A DNA stretch of 64,000 nt from Hygrophila difformis (GCA_030278955.1 JAOANR010000006.1:11989915-12053914), one strand, 5' to 3'; shown: positions 1 through 11,835, counted from the first letter of the stretch. Notes: generated from the sequence alone by a model not told the origin. Program-made: numbers and translations.

Positions 1-1326
1 ATCGGGACTCAACAACACCAGTAAAGGCTGCCCGATCGGACATTTCCAATATGCCCATCCATTCATAATGCAATACCATGCATTATAATAACCTGCCCAA
101 AAGGGCCAACAGGAATAACAACCAATAATCCACCCCGCAGGGTCACTGGGACTCAACAACACATGTGAAGGCTGCCCGATCAATCATAAACATTATAACA
201 ACCCATCGGGTTAATAATCGTCAATTCCACTGCAATAACATGCATATAAAAATACAGTGATATTCAAGCACCTACACACTAGGTTCGCATGCTTCTCAAC
301 ATATAAGAAATTCAATATATAGCCCTCTAGGCTAAAGCATTAATGATATAATAATTCAACAGTTTCCCCTAAGCAATTCAACAACCCCCACGGGCCAATT
401 GATTAACCCACGGTTTACCAATAACATTTGGGGAAGTCATAACAATAATTGGTGCAAAGAAAACATTAATATAGAATCAAAATTGCACAAAAATGGGCCA
501 AACAGGGCCTTCCTGCGCGCCCGCGCGCGTAAAACGCGTGACATACGCAGCCCAGTACTGTAGCAATTACTGTAGCAAGTTACTGCGGTAACTACTGTAG
601 CGAGTTACTGCGGTAACTACTGTAGCGAGTTACTGCGGTAACTACTGTAGCAGTTACTGTTCATCGTCTTCTCCGATTTTCCAATCGGTTTTTCCGGCGA
701 TTTCGCCGGAATCCGACCCCAAATACCCCCCAAACACGTAATTTAAGCAATATAATCCCTTGCCTTTGATTCTTGAGGTTTCCAAGCTTCGATTCAAGCC
801 GATCTACAAAAAAAAATCCAACCAAAATCATCCAAACCCGTCACCAACCAAACACCCACCAAAAACCACTTCAAACTTCATAAAAACATGAATTGGATGA
901 TGGAAATTACTTACCTCAAGTAATATATCAAGTTCCCCTACTTGATTTGAGCTCAAGGACACCAAAATCTCTCCACAAAACCACTTTTCTCCACCTTTGC
1001 TCTCAAAAACGGGATGAGCCCTAATTTTGAGTGTTGAGAGGCCAAAATGAAGTTATGGGGGCTGAATTGGGAGTTTTAAATGGGTATGGGTCAACCCGGG
1101 TCGGATCATGGGTCGGGTCGGAAGATGGGTTAACGGGTTGCACCCCTTGTCTTGAGCCATATTACACACACTTGAGTACTTGAGTTCTTATTCTCTTGTG
1201 GGTTTGAACTCACTTATTCTTTCACTTCATTAAAATCATACCTATAGAATATCCATATAGTAAATCTTTTGTTAATTAACCACAATTAATTAAATTAATT
1301 ATGCGTTAATTAATCGGGATGTTACA
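1..1326 (-). repeat. 3' LTR of the Gypsy element (partial)
   Basis: This segment matches 5815-7139 almost base for base. The differences I can see are one A in a poly-A run near 810 and one C/T near 610. It ends with TGTTACA on the plus strand at 1320-1326. It starts inside the 144-bp tandem-repeat block, so about half of the LTR lies outside the window. Confidence 0.95.
556..655. repeat. 25-bp tandem repeat inside the 3' LTR
   Basis: A unit beginning GTTACTGCGGTAACTACTG is repeated with a 25-bp period at 579, 604 and 629, with decayed copies on each side. The same block occurs in the other LTR near 6369-6468. It lies between the GC-rich cgcgcgcg motif and the sequence before the LTR end. 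Confidence 0.8.
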
Positions 1327-1341
1327 ATCTCTCCCCCTTAG
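1327..1341 (-). other. Polypurine tract of the Gypsy element
   Basis: Read on the minus strand this is CCTAAGGGGGAGAGA, directly abutting the TGTAACATCCCG start of the 3' LTR. It is the expected primer site for plus-strand DNA synthesis. The chromovirus-typical ATGCATTTCGGGGACGAAATG lies just upstream. Confidence 0.88.
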
Positions 1342-1389
1342 GATCATTTCGTCCCCGAAATGCATAATCGGTCACGTGAATAATCAATG

Positions 1390-3693
1390 GGAAAAATGTT
1401 ACTTCATTATGAGAAGTAAAAATTAAAGTCTGGCTACTTCAGTTTCATATGCTCCCCAGTTTCTCCAAGTAGCATATTCAACTCCGTGTCTAGACCACAA
1501 CACCTTAACCATCAACATGGTTTTATTCCTCGGAACCACATCATTTGTATCAATCACCCGATCTGGAACTCCTCGAACTTAAGACTAGCATCCAATTCAA
1601 CTTTATCAAGCTGAATGATCTTATCTGGATCAGACATAAACTTCCTAAATTGGGAAGTATGGTATGGAATACATTATGGGTTCGACCCACTTCAGATGGC
1701 AAAACAACCTATAAACCACTTTACCAACTCTCTCCACAATCTCATATGGTCCAATGTATCTCGGGCTCAACTTGCCCTTCTTACCGAACCAGCATATCCC
1801 TCACATAGGCGATACCCGTAGTATTACCCTATCACCAACCTCAAACTCCACCTCTCGACGGGCTAAATCAACATAGCTCTTCTGTCTGTCCTGAACCTCT
1901 TATATTCGATCCCTGATGATCTTCACCAACTCGATTGTCTGCTCAATCATCTCAGGACCCACATTCACGTTATCTGTTGGATCATTCCAACATAATGGAC
2001 TCCTACACTTTCTCCCATAAAATGCCTCGGAGGGAGCCACTAAATTTCCAAAACATGAACTACCGCTGTCGTCTCCAAATCATGTGTTGGGTAGTTCTGC
2101 TGATCACCTTCTCGTTCTGGGCCAACACACCACCCAAACCTCTAGGTGATGCATTTGTGTAAACTTCATACTTACCTGACTCATCAGGTAATATGAATAC
2201 AGGTGCCTCTGTTATTACATTCTTCCAAAGTTCAAACGCCTGCTCACAATCATCATCCCACTGGAATTTAACATCGTTACACAACAATCTCATCCGAGGT
2301 CTAGCAATGCTAGAAAATCCCTCAATAAACCTGCTATAGTAACCAACAAGATCCAAGAAACTTCGGATCTTCCCCACATTTTCGGGACTTGCCATTTAAA
2401 TACAGCTTTTACCTTAGCAGGATCAACATACATACCATTACCGGAAACAATGTGCCCCGGAAAAGACACACTCTCCAACCAAAATTCACATTTGGAGAGT
2501 TTAGCATACAGCTTATGCTCTCACAATGTATTCAAAACTGTTCTCAAGTGACCCGCGTGTGCCTCACGCGTCGGCGAATAAACCATAATATCATCTATGA
2601 ACACAACCACGCACACGGCCAGCATGGGATGTAATACCCTATACATGAGATCCATGAAGATCGCTAGTGCGTTAGTCAAACCAAAAGACATGACCGGGAA
2701 TTCAAATGTCCTCAACGAGTCCTGAAACTGTCTTAGGCCTATCCGCCTCTGCCACCCTTATCTGATGGTAGCCCAATCTCAAATCAATCTTACTAAAAAA
2801 ATACTGGCCCCTCTCAACTAATCAAATAGATCCCCAATCCGAGGTAAAGGATACTTGTTTTTCCCGTGATTCAATTCAATTCTCTGTAATCGATGCACAT
2901 CTTCATCGACCCATCATTCTTCTAAACAAACAAAACAGGAGCTCCTTAAGGCGAGCTACTCGGCTAAATATACATGGTAAGCTCATTCAATAGATCCTTC
3001 AACTCCTTCAGTTCACAGGAGTCATATGGTAAGGAGCCTTAGAAATATGAGCTGCATCAGGCATCAACTCAATAGTAAAATCAATCTCCCAAGCAGATGG
3101 GAGATCATGAATTTCGTCGGGAAATACATCCCCGAACTCAGAGACAACAGGGACACTCGAAGCAGCAGGAACCTCTGCTCGAAGATCCCTCATGTGCCAC
3201 AGGGAAAGAGAACAACCCCTGCGCATCAAATCACACAACGCAGCAACAAAAATCACACCAATAACAGGTGGAATCAACGGATGTCGATAAGAAACACAGT
3301 TACCCAAAGAATCCAAGAAGGATATTCGTGGAACACCACAATCAATCACAGCACGATGGCAAACAGCCAATCCATGCCCAATAGCACGTCAAAACCAGCC
3401 GGGCTAAAGACCACCAGGTCAGCCCTGAATTCGCGACTCTCGATGCTCAACACAGCATCTTGCATCAAATGATCACTTCGAATATTATCACCCGAAGGTA
3501 AAGAAACAAGCATCTGGTAGGGCGCCAACGGTCCTACTCCATGTTCACGAATGAAATTCAGATTCTTAAAAGAACGAGACTCTAGAGTCAAACACAGTAA
3601 CCGTAATACAAATTGCAACATTAATAATTCGCATAACAGGGAAACAAGCTTGCCTCTCAACCAGAGAGTCAAAGAGAAACACTCACGGTACAA
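1390..3693 (-). pseudogene. Gypsy pol remnant: protease, RT, partial RNase H, integrase C-terminus, chromodomain-like tail
   Basis: Reading leftward on the minus strand, 3693-3346 contains the end of a retropepsin (FDVLLGMDWL). 3370-3008 contains the RT N-terminus (EFGDVFPDEI, then PYHMTPVN). 2715-2521 contains the RT fingers and palm with FIDDIMVYS in place of the usual YxDD box. 2478-2060 contains the RT connection (VGKIRSFLDLVGYYSRFI) and the start of RNase H. Near 2040-2060 the frame encoding NYPTHDLETTAVVHVLEI breaks off and continues directly as the integrase C-terminus (SEAFYGRKCRSPLCWNDP). RNase H's second half and the integrase HHCC and DDE core are therefore missing. 1560-1430 encodes a chromodomain-like VKVLWSRHGVEYATW. 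Frames change repeatedly, so no functional Pol can be made. Confidence 0.9.
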
Positions 3694-3699
3694 GAATTT

Positions 3700-4500
3700 A
3701 AAACACTTACTAAAACGTTATCCGATCAACATAACGTTTCCATCACATACAGACAACATACTTGGCAAGTCCTCATAGGTCGACCTTGCCCTATATGCTA
3801 TGACAGTCCCATATCGTATGAATCTCGTCGTGCAGAACAGCCACCCGGCCTCGTATACGATGCAAACACCCAACGATTCGAATAACAATCACACGTTCTA
3901 TCGATTGACCCTATAGTCAATCATGTGTCTTGTCACACAATTATTCTGTCTGAATAACCCAACTATACTCTCACTGACATAGATTACAATGGGTTTCCAT
4001 CGTATTTCATAAACCAAATGATATGCTACTGTTAATCTCACCCAAGTTTGTTATCCCACTAGGGAGACTTGCAAGTTGCATCTCACTCTCTGGGGTACTT
4101 CAAACCCCTATGGATATCACCCACAATATTGCTTTCTATTAGAACACCATTCAAATAGCTCGACTCCCAAGAGCCAACCTTTCGTTTCAGACGTGGGTTG
4201 ATCTTAATCACAACATTAACAAACAATGTTAGCAGAAATCACCAATCATATACAAAGCAGTATATATAAACGACAAAATTAAATAACCGATCAAAAGTCA
4301 TTCATAGTCCTCAATGACTGTGAGATAACAAGGATCCTGACTGGAGTACCATGGTTTCCTCACAGTTCCCCAACTGTGAATTAACCTGGTGTCCGTAGAA
4401 ATAATCAGATATAGTAAAAATGCAATTCTATGCTATATGTACCCCACACACAGCTCACCACCTATGTCTACACAAGTTTTAATAAGATAAAAGAGCACAC
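3700..4500. other. Gag-less leader region of the Gypsy element
   Basis: About 800 bp between the primer-binding site and the protease remnant should hold gag. I see no long open frame on the minus strand, no zinc-knuckle CCHC motif and no recognisable capsid segment. The stretch is non-coding in its present form. Confidence 0.6.
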
Positions 4501-4501
4501 A

Positions 4502-4515
4502 GGCTCTGATACCAC
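4502..4515 (-). other. tRNA-iMet primer-binding site of the Gypsy element
   Basis: The minus strand reads GTGGTATCAGAGCC two bases inside the 5' LTR end at 4518. This is the standard complement of the initiator Met tRNA 3' end and fixes the element's orientation as minus. Confidence 0.92.
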
Positions 4516-5409
4516 TCTGTAACGCCCCGAAAATTCAAACCTGATTTTCGCAAGCATTACCGCTGTACTAACTATCCTAAACTAGTGGCCAGCTAATTTA
4601 AAACAGCTAGTACAACACTGGGTAAACCTAAAGTGATCATCTGATTAATCCGGTTTAATGCGGAAGCTAAAACAAATAAAACATATAAGCACATAGGAGG
4701 TCTCACCATCATAATCAAATAAACATTCCAGCTGTTCATCCTGACTGCAAGCCTCTCAACAGCATACCAATATCTCAAACAGGGCTACCAGCCCAAAGCG
4801 TAAATCACATAAGGCCACCGGCCGACAGAAAGCAGATCCTAGGCACACAGGCCTCAACTAGCATAAAATCCAAGTCATAATGAGCAATAGAATATCACAT
4901 AATCATGTTAGATAAACATAAAAAGTCCTATCTATGTGATCTCTCAATACCCCAAACCCAAATCATGCTCCAGCGCCTCCAGCAGGATCTATAAAACAGA
5001 CAAAAGCAAAGGGGGTCAGTACAACGTACTGAGCAAGGCTACGTGCCGGGGAGTAAGGGAAAACAGGACCACATCTCAAGATAGTAAATTTAGGTAATAA
5101 ATAAACATATTAATAACGGCAGAATATAAATAAAGCAGTTAAACACCACACTGTCCCATACCGGTGCTTCAACCACGATCATACAATTGACATAAATAAA
5201 TCATCACACCGTCCCATACCGGTGCTTCAACCACAGACATACAATTTATGCACGTGATGCATGGCCTAACATACACCTATCTACCCTATATGCAAATGCA
5301 AATAAATATGCCTAGCCGGCAACCTAAACCCGGGCGGTATGAACCCACGGGTGAGGATATCATCAACTCCAACCCGTTACAGGGTAACATACACCATCCC
5401 CGCAGGGAC

Positions 5410-5509
5410 CACAGGCATCACAGCCCAATCACAGGCATAACAGCCAAATCACAGGCATAACAGCCAAATCACAGGCATCACAGCCAAATCACAGGCATCA
5501 CAGCCTAAT
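5410..5509. repeat. 20-bp tandem repeat, five copies
   Basis: The unit is CACAGGCATMACAGCCAAAT, starting at 5410, 5430, 5450, 5470 and 5490, with one or two variable bases per copy. It lies directly before the 144-bp repeat block in the LTR. Confidence 0.85.
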
Positions 5510-5514
5510 AATCA

Positions 5515-5958
5515 CCCCGCAGGGCCATCGGGACTCAACAACACCGGTAAAGGCTGCCCGATCAGACATTTCCAATATGTCCATCCATCCATAATGCAAT
5601 ACCATGCATTATAATAACCAGCCCAAAAGGGCCAACATGAATAACAACCAATAATCCACCCCGCAGGGTCATCGGGACTCAACAACACCGGTAAAGGCTG
5701 CCCGATCGGACATTTCCAATATGCCCATCCATTCATAATGCAATACCATGCATTATAATAACCAGCCCAAAAGGGCCAACAGGAATAACAACCAAAAATC
5801 CACCCCGCAGGGTCATCGGGACTCAACAACACCAGTAAAGGCTGCCCGATCGGACATTTCCAATATGCCCATCCATTCATAATGCAATACCATGCATTAT
5901 AATAACCAGCCCAAAAGGGCCAACAGGAATAACAACCAATAATCCACCCCGCAGGGTC
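5515..5958. repeat. 144-bp tandem repeat inside the LTR, about three copies
   Basis: The motif CCCCGCAGGG recurs at 5515, 5659, 5803 and 5947, an exact 144-bp period (48 codons). Because 144 is divisible by three, the minus strand stays open through the array and gives a spurious 161-residue repetitive peptide. The left LTR enters the window inside this block and shows only the last copy. Confidence 0.9.
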
Positions 5959-6368
5959 ACTGGGACTCAACAACACATGTGAAGGCTGCCCGATCAATCA
6001 TAAACATTATAACAACCCATCGGGTTAATAATCGTCAATTCCACTGCAATAACATGCATATAAAAATACAGTGATATTCAAGCACCTACACACTAGGTTC
6101 GCATGCTTCTCAACATATAAGAAATTCAATATATAGCCCTCTAGGCTAAAGCATTAATGATATAATAATTCAACAGTTTCCCCTAAGCAATTCAACAACC
6201 CCCACGGGCCAATTGATTAACCCACGGTTTACCAATAACATTTGGGGAAGTCATAACAATAATTGGTGCAAAGAAAACATTAATATAGAATCAAAATTGC
6301 ACAAAAATGGGCCAAACAGGGCCTTCCTGCGCGCCCGCGCGCGTAAAACGCGTGACATACGCAGCCCA

Positions 6369-6468
6369 GTACTGTAGCAATTACTGTAGCAAGTTACTGC
6401 GGTAACTACTGTAGTGAGTTACTGCGGTAACTACTGTAGCGAGTTACTGCGGTAACTACTGTAGCAGT
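6369..6468. repeat. 25-bp tandem repeat inside the 5' LTR
   Basis: This is the counterpart of the block at 556-655, with the same GTTACTGCGGTAACTACTG unit and 25-bp spacing. One copy carries tgtagtgag where the left LTR has tgtagcgag. Confidence 0.8.
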
Positions 6469-7139
6469 TACTGTTCATCGTCTTCTCCGATTTTCCAATC
6501 GGTTTTTCCGGCGATTTCGCCGGAATCCGACCCCAAATACCCCCCAAACACGTAATTTAAGCAATATAATCCCTTGCCTTTGATTCTTGAGGTTTCCAAG
6601 CTTCGATTCAAGCCGATCTACAAAAAAAATCCAACCAAAATCATCCAAACCCGTCACCAACCAAACACCCACCAAAAACCACTTCAAACTTCATAAAAAC
6701 ATGAATTGGATGATGGAAATTACTTACCTCAAGTAATATATCAAGTTCCCCTACTTGATTTGAGCTCAAGGACACCAAAATCTCTCCACAAAACCACTTT
6801 TCTCCACCTTTGCTCTCAAAAACGGGATGAGCCCTAATTTTGAGTGTTGAGAGGCCAAAATGAAGTTATGGGGGCTGAATTGGGAGTTTTAAATGGGTAT
6901 GGGTCAACCCGGGTCGGATCATGGGTCGGGTCGGAAGATGGGTTAACGGGTTGCACCCCTTGTCTTGAGCCATATTACACACACTTGAGTACTTGAGTTC
7001 TTATTCTCTTGTGGGTTTGAACTCACTTATTCTTTCACTTCATTAAAATCATACCTATAGAATATCCATATAGTAAATCTTTTGTTAATTAACCACAATT
7101 AATTAAATTAATTATGCGTTAATTAATCGGGATGTTACA

Positions 7140-8246
7140 TAAAATCCATTTCAAAACGTAGTATCTATATTAAGTCATCACAATATTTTTTCCAAAGTTA
7201 ATATTATAATTAATAAACTTATTGCTATAATTAACTAATTGATATAATAAAAAAATTTGTTAGAATTTAAATATAATCTTTTAATTTAAAGCAATGATAA
7301 TTCAACACTGTCATATTTAACTTGATAATAGAACTAATTTGATATTAATCAATCATTGAATGCTAATTTTTGGCATATTAATTTTTTCATCATCATTTTC
7401 CATTATTAATTCATCCATTCAAAAATTTTATAATTAGTTATCTAATATTATAAGATCTACCAATTAAAGTAAACTATCATTTTTAACTATCAAATTAGCA
7501 ATGACGATTTCCAAATTACATCCTTTAATTATGGGATCATTTCATTCTCTATTAGTGTACAATGATTTAAATATTTATGATTTTTGGATCTAATAAAGTA
7601 AAATACATTTTTAAAATTAAAAAACACATATTTAGAATGGTTTATTTTAAAAATACATATTCTAATATTTAGTTTTCATTTTTTATTTAATATTTAGTTT
7701 CCAATATATGGATATATTTAAATGGAAAGATTTAGTTGCCAATATAGATAAAATCCATTTCAAAACGTAGTATCTATATTAAATCATCACAATATTTTTT
7801 CCAAAGTTAATATTATAATTAATAAACTTATTGCTATAATTAGCCAATTGATATAATAAAAAAATTGTTAGAATTTAAATATAATCTTTTAATTTAATTT
7901 AAAGCAATGATAATTCAACATTGTCATATTTAACTTGAGAATAGAATTAATTTGATATTAATCAATCATTGAATGCTAATTTTTGGCATATTAATTTTTT
8001 CATCATCATTTTCCAATATTAATTCATCCATTCAAAAATTTTATAATTAGTTATCTAATATTATAAGATCTACCCATTAAAGTAAACTATCATTTTTAGC
8101 TATCAAATTAGCAATGATGATTTCCAAATTACATCCTTTAATTATGAGTTCATTTCATTTTAATTTAATCTAAAGCAATGATAATTCAACATTGTCATAT
8201 TTAACTTGATAATAGAATTGATTTGATATTAATCAATCATTGAATG
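7140..8246. repeat. Direct duplication, period about 609 bp, plus a third partial copy
   Basis: AAAATCCATTTCAAAACGTA occurs at 7141 and again at 7750, and similarity continues for about 400 bp with scattered substitutions. After about 8157 the sequence jumps back to the AAAGCAATGATAATTCAACA segment, also seen near 7290 and 7900, giving a third short copy. No coding frame is present. Confidence 0.8.
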
Positions 8247-8410
8247 GAGTAATTGAGAATAGAACATGGATAAAAATGATATGGACAAATTCGAAACTCT
8301 CTTATTGAATAAAATACAAAAGATTCTGAGAAAATAATGCTATAACTAATAAACTCATCAAATTATTTACACTCGGTGGAACAAATCTTTCCACAAAAAG
8401 AACAACCAAA

Positions 8411-8850
8411 CAATTGATTTATTCTTTTATGATTATGAATATTCCTTAGCTCTTCATCCATTCAAAATGCTCTTCGTCATTTGAGTCCGTACTATCGTTG
8501 TTCCAATATCTGTCACCAAAACAACAACAAAAGAAAATAAAAATATTAGCAAAAAAGGGAGAAAGAGGCATGAAATTGAATCACGAAAGCTATAAAATGG
8601 CGGGGAGATGTATTTGTCATATAAGAAGATGTCACAACAATTGATTTAATCTTTTATGATTATGAATATTCCTTAGCTCTTCATCCATTCAAAATGTTCT
8701 TCGTCACTTGAGTTTGTACTCTCGTTGTTCCAATAACTGTCACCAAAACAATAACAAAAGAAAACAAAGATATTAGCAAAAGAGGGAGAAAGAAACATGA
8801 AATTGAATAAGAAAAGCTATAAAATGGTGGGAGATGTATTTGTTAAATGG
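8411..8850. repeat. Direct duplication, period about 227 bp
   Basis: CAATTGATTTATTCTTTTATG at 8411 is matched by CAATTGATTTAATCTTTTATG at 8638. The two copies run in parallel for about 210 bp, through TATAAAATGG and GGGAGATGTATTTGT. Non-coding. Confidence 0.8.
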
Positions 8851-9155
8851 AACAAAAGCTATAATATTGAGAGAAATGTTAGATGAAGATGTAAGGATAT
8901 GATTTTGAGGTGGGTTATAATACACATATTTATAGGAGGAAGGGAATAAATGAGATGCAGGTTTAATATAGAAATTGGAGCACGGTCCATGGCATATTTG
9001 TAATTATCATCGATGTGGAGCACGGTCCGGTGGCAGAACTGTAAATAAATTAGTGTGTGAGAGAGAGTGTAAAAAAATGAATTTTGTGAGGGGAAAATAT
9101 TTGGGCGGGAAAGTGTGTGTGTGTTAGACTATTTTGTTTTAGATTATTATATAGA

Positions 9156-11419
9156 TAATCAAAACGTTACATTAAAATTTACGTGTCGCACTATAGAATT
9201 CAATGACTAATTCATCGTACACTAACTTATACATAATCACAAGTAATTCAATCTGTCAAGGGTTACCCAATCACTTCTTTATCGCATTTGTACATTCATT
9301 CGGGCATATTCACTTTTAGGTGTATCTGATAGGTTAATTTAATCACATTTTATAAAATTAAAATAATCCTATATAGTTCAATAGGATTATTATTTTATGA
9401 ATTTAGTTATTCATATATATATATATATACACACTTACCGTGAATTAATGATGAAAAGATAAAAAGCATGGAACTGTGATATTGTTTCTACAAATGTTGA
9501 AAAAGCATATGGGGAAGATTTGGGGTTTTAAAGTTTTTCCTTTTTTTGAAAGAAAAAAAAAAGAAGGAAAGAAAACCATTATTGTATGATTTTTACTACG
9601 TTGTCGTTGAGTAGCACTTCCATACAGTCTTCAGCAGAGAAAATCAAATTTCGATTAAGAACTAATTTAATACGTATACTATTAAATATGGTATGCTAAT
9701 TTAAAATTGTTGTGATTATTTAGGTAAATGAAGTTAATTAATGTAGAACCAATAGGAGTAGTAACCACACAGAAATACAGAATGCAATCGTGCACTACAG
9801 TGGCCAGTATTGCATATACTTGTACTATATATATTATTGCTATTGCATTCAGTAGTAAGTAGCCTATAATGATTGACGGAGTCATCTGAACACAAATAAT
9901 CAAATTTCAATTATTCACAACATGCATGACAATCAAAACGTGCAAATTGACTAGTTGTGGGGAACAGCAGGACCAACCAATATTTCAGATAAGGACAACC
10001 ACCGTCTAGCACATTCTACCTAGCTACATATTACATCATTCGATTGTTAAACGAGTGCATTGACATATGCGTAGTGTTAGGGAAAGAAAGTGTTAAATGA
10101 TTTAGAAAGACGGGATTACATTGTAGAAAATATTAAGGTTATGATTTAAATTTTATATATAGTATAATTTTATCTTCGAATGTCGGGCAATTCTAGCTAG
10201 ACTTCTTACAAGAATTTTTTTTGGTAGCTATACCGAATAAGTTCGTTAAACTTTTAGTAGCTAATAAGTTTCAATAGCAATTTATCGCTAAAATGAAAAG
10301 TTATTGATCTTGTGCGACTAGTGGACGTACAATAATAGGGTTTTTCTTCCTTTATTTTGTTTTCAAAAACAAAATAGAGTAGGCATATTGTAGTGTAGGT
10401 CAAGGCACCATTTTTTTTTTCTTTTTTTTTTTAAAGTTGCAGTAAAAAATTTAAAAAAAATAAATAAAAAAGTAGCAGTAATATTTTGAGGTAAGTAGAA
10501 ATTAGGTTGTACGTATAGGTCAAGCTAAGGCGGCGATGCTATATAGCATTGTGTATAAGTAAATAATAATTTCAAAATATTAGAACTCATCGTAAATAAT
10601 TATATTTATATATATTCTGATGTAATGATATTGCTACTTTAAATTTATTTATTTTTATTTTATACAATAATTATTATTGTATTAAAATTAATTTTATTAA
10701 TTATTGACATGGAAAAATAATTTGATGACCTTAATTAATGTTCCAATCTTGTACGTGTGGCACCCTCTGAAGAAACGGCGTAAGAGTATTATATTCACTG
10801 TTTTTATATAAATTTAATGTGTGTGTATATAACGGCTATGTTTAAAAATAATGAAAGTTTTAGAATTTAAAATTAATAGTGAAAAATAGTTTTAAATTGA
10901 AATAGTTTTAGATAATATTAATTGGTATTAGAGATTAGAAGATAAGGTTTGAAAAAATAAAAGCTAGGGAGAGATACCATTTGGAAATATTTACTATGTC
11001 TAGTAATTTTTAGTATTGCGAAAGTTAAACACTATCGAATATTTTCCAAATAAAACCAATTAAGATATAAGTATAAATAAATTTTGAGGGTTGACAAAAA
11101 ACTGTTTTGGAAGAGACGTCTTTAATTGCCTATGCAGATCATGGAGGGATTAATCTTGGGTTCCATATGGTCTGGAAATACCCGGTGATACAAAAAAAAA
11201 ATAAAGTTAGTCAATCATTCCCATTAATAAGTAATACCACGAAACTATAAATATTCTAGATCAGTGCCTCAAAATAGGCGTCTTCAAAAATAAAATACTA
11301 CATGTTCAACCTCAAGTAAAGTTCATTCAATCTTACCCCCAACGCTATATTAATAATAATGAAAAAAATAATAATGAAAATAATTAGGGGTGCTTCAAAA
11401 TAAGGCAGGCAAATTGTAA
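9156..11419. other. AT-rich intergenic spacer
   Basis: No convincing gene. Visible features are a short (TA)n/(CA)n run near 9412-9436, a small hairpin near 9370-9400 (AATAATCCTA ... TAGGATTATT), and poly-T and poly-A runs near 10410-10470. A fragment near 11140-11190 (gggattaatcttggg ... aatacccgg) resembles text repeated inside the Mutator-like element at 57.4-58.7 kb. The short open frame at 9682-9903 has no recognisable domain. Confidence 0.6.
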
Positions 11420-11835
11420 GACCATCTCCAACCATACCCTCTACTTTTGCAGGAGCTACAGTATAAATCTCTATTTTTACATGATAGCTACAGTAATTTC
11501 ATCTCCAACCCAACCCTCTATTTTTGCAGGATTAAGGCATATTCCCTATATATTCTATTTTATATTACTTTTTTAAATTTATAAATAATATCAACACTCT
11601 TTTATACAAAATATTAACCATATTTTTATTTTTATTATTTTCTAAAGAATATACAAATTTTTTTTTAAAAAAAAATGCAGGGATGAACAGTGTTCTGCCC
11701 AAATGGGCGGAACACTGTAGCACCCTCCCATTTGGGAGGATGCTTCCCCCATTTTTGCTGGGTGAGTTGGAGCCCCATTGCATTTTGCACCCTGCAAATT
11801 GAATTTGCAAATTTGCAGGTGCATTGGAGATGGCC
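11420..11835. mobile_element. Tourist-like (PIF/Harbinger) MITE
   Basis: The ends are inverted copies: GACCATCTCCAACC at the left and, read inward from the right, GGCCATCTCCAATG. They are flanked by TAA on both sides (11417-11419 and 11836-11838), the 3-bp target duplication expected for PIF/Harbinger. The element is 416 bp, non-coding, and contains a strong hairpin at about 11687-11718. Confidence 0.82.
11687..11718. repeat. Perfect-looking hairpin inside the Tourist MITE
   Basis: ACAGTGTTC at the left pairs with GAACACTGT at the right, the stem continuing through TGCCC/GGGCG with one weak pair around an AAAT loop. The stem is about 13-14 bp. Confidence 0.75.

Larger units (their letters stand above)
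1..7139 (-). mobile_element. Ty3/Gypsy chromovirus (Tekay/Del-like), internally deleted, left end outside window
   Basis: This LTR retrotransposon is read on the minus strand, so its 5' LTR is 4518-7139 and its 3' LTR is 1-1326, continuing left of the window. A primer-binding site complementary to initiator Met tRNA lies directly inside the 5' LTR, and a polypurine tract lies directly inside the 3' LTR. The internal region is only about 3.2 kb, where full-length relatives carry over 5 kb. It holds protease, reverse transcriptase, the first half of RNase H, the integrase C-terminus and a chromodomain-like tail, but no recognisable Gag. The first flanking bases to the right are taaaa at 7140-7144; the matching left target duplication cannot be seen. 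The clade is inferred from the chromodomain-like tail and the LTR start TGTAACATCCCG (minus strand). Confidence 0.92.
4518..7139 (-). repeat. 5' LTR of the Gypsy element (complete, 2622 bp)
   Basis: On the plus strand it runs from TGTAACGCCCCG to GGGATGTTACA, so it has TG..CA ends on either strand. It contains several tandem-repeat blocks: a 20-bp repeat at 5410-5509, a 144-bp repeat at 5515-5958 and a 25-bp repeat at 6369-6468. A pair of CCCATACCGGTGCTTCAACC motifs lies about 60 bp apart near 5155-5230. At 2.6 kb it is long, as is common for chromoviral LTRs. Confidence 0.93.
7140..9155 (-). mobile_element. Helitron-like remnant, 5' terminus at 9155, other end not seen
   Basis: Read on the minus strand, the sequence beginning at 9155 is TCTATATAATAATCTAAAAC, preceded by an A. 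This is the A|TC start typical of plant Helitrons, and its first 12 bases equal those of the Helitron at 60077. No CTAG end with a GC hairpin is present between here and the Gypsy LTR at 7139. The likeliest reading is that the Gypsy element inserted into the Helitron and the 3' end lies left of the window. The interior is non-coding and contains duplications at 7140-8246 and 8411-8850. Confidence 0.5.

Noticed and set aside
4502..4515. tRNA-like sequence at LTR borders
   Set aside because: These 12-14 bp motifs (also at 36082, 32193 and 51380) are primer-binding sites complementary to a tRNA end. No tRNA gene cloverleaf is present.
5515..5958. Regular repeats that could be taken for a CRISPR array
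   Set aside because: Whole 144-bp units are repeated in tandem without unique spacers, within a plant LTR.
5512..5997. A 161-residue repetitive minus-strand peptide rich in Trp and Tyr
   Set aside because: It is created by the 144-bp LTR tandem repeat, whose period is a multiple of three. It lies entirely inside a long terminal repeat with no start context or known domain.
9682..9903. 73-codon minus-strand frame with hydrophobic composition
   Set aside because: AT-rich chance frame without recognisable family, promoter or neighbours.
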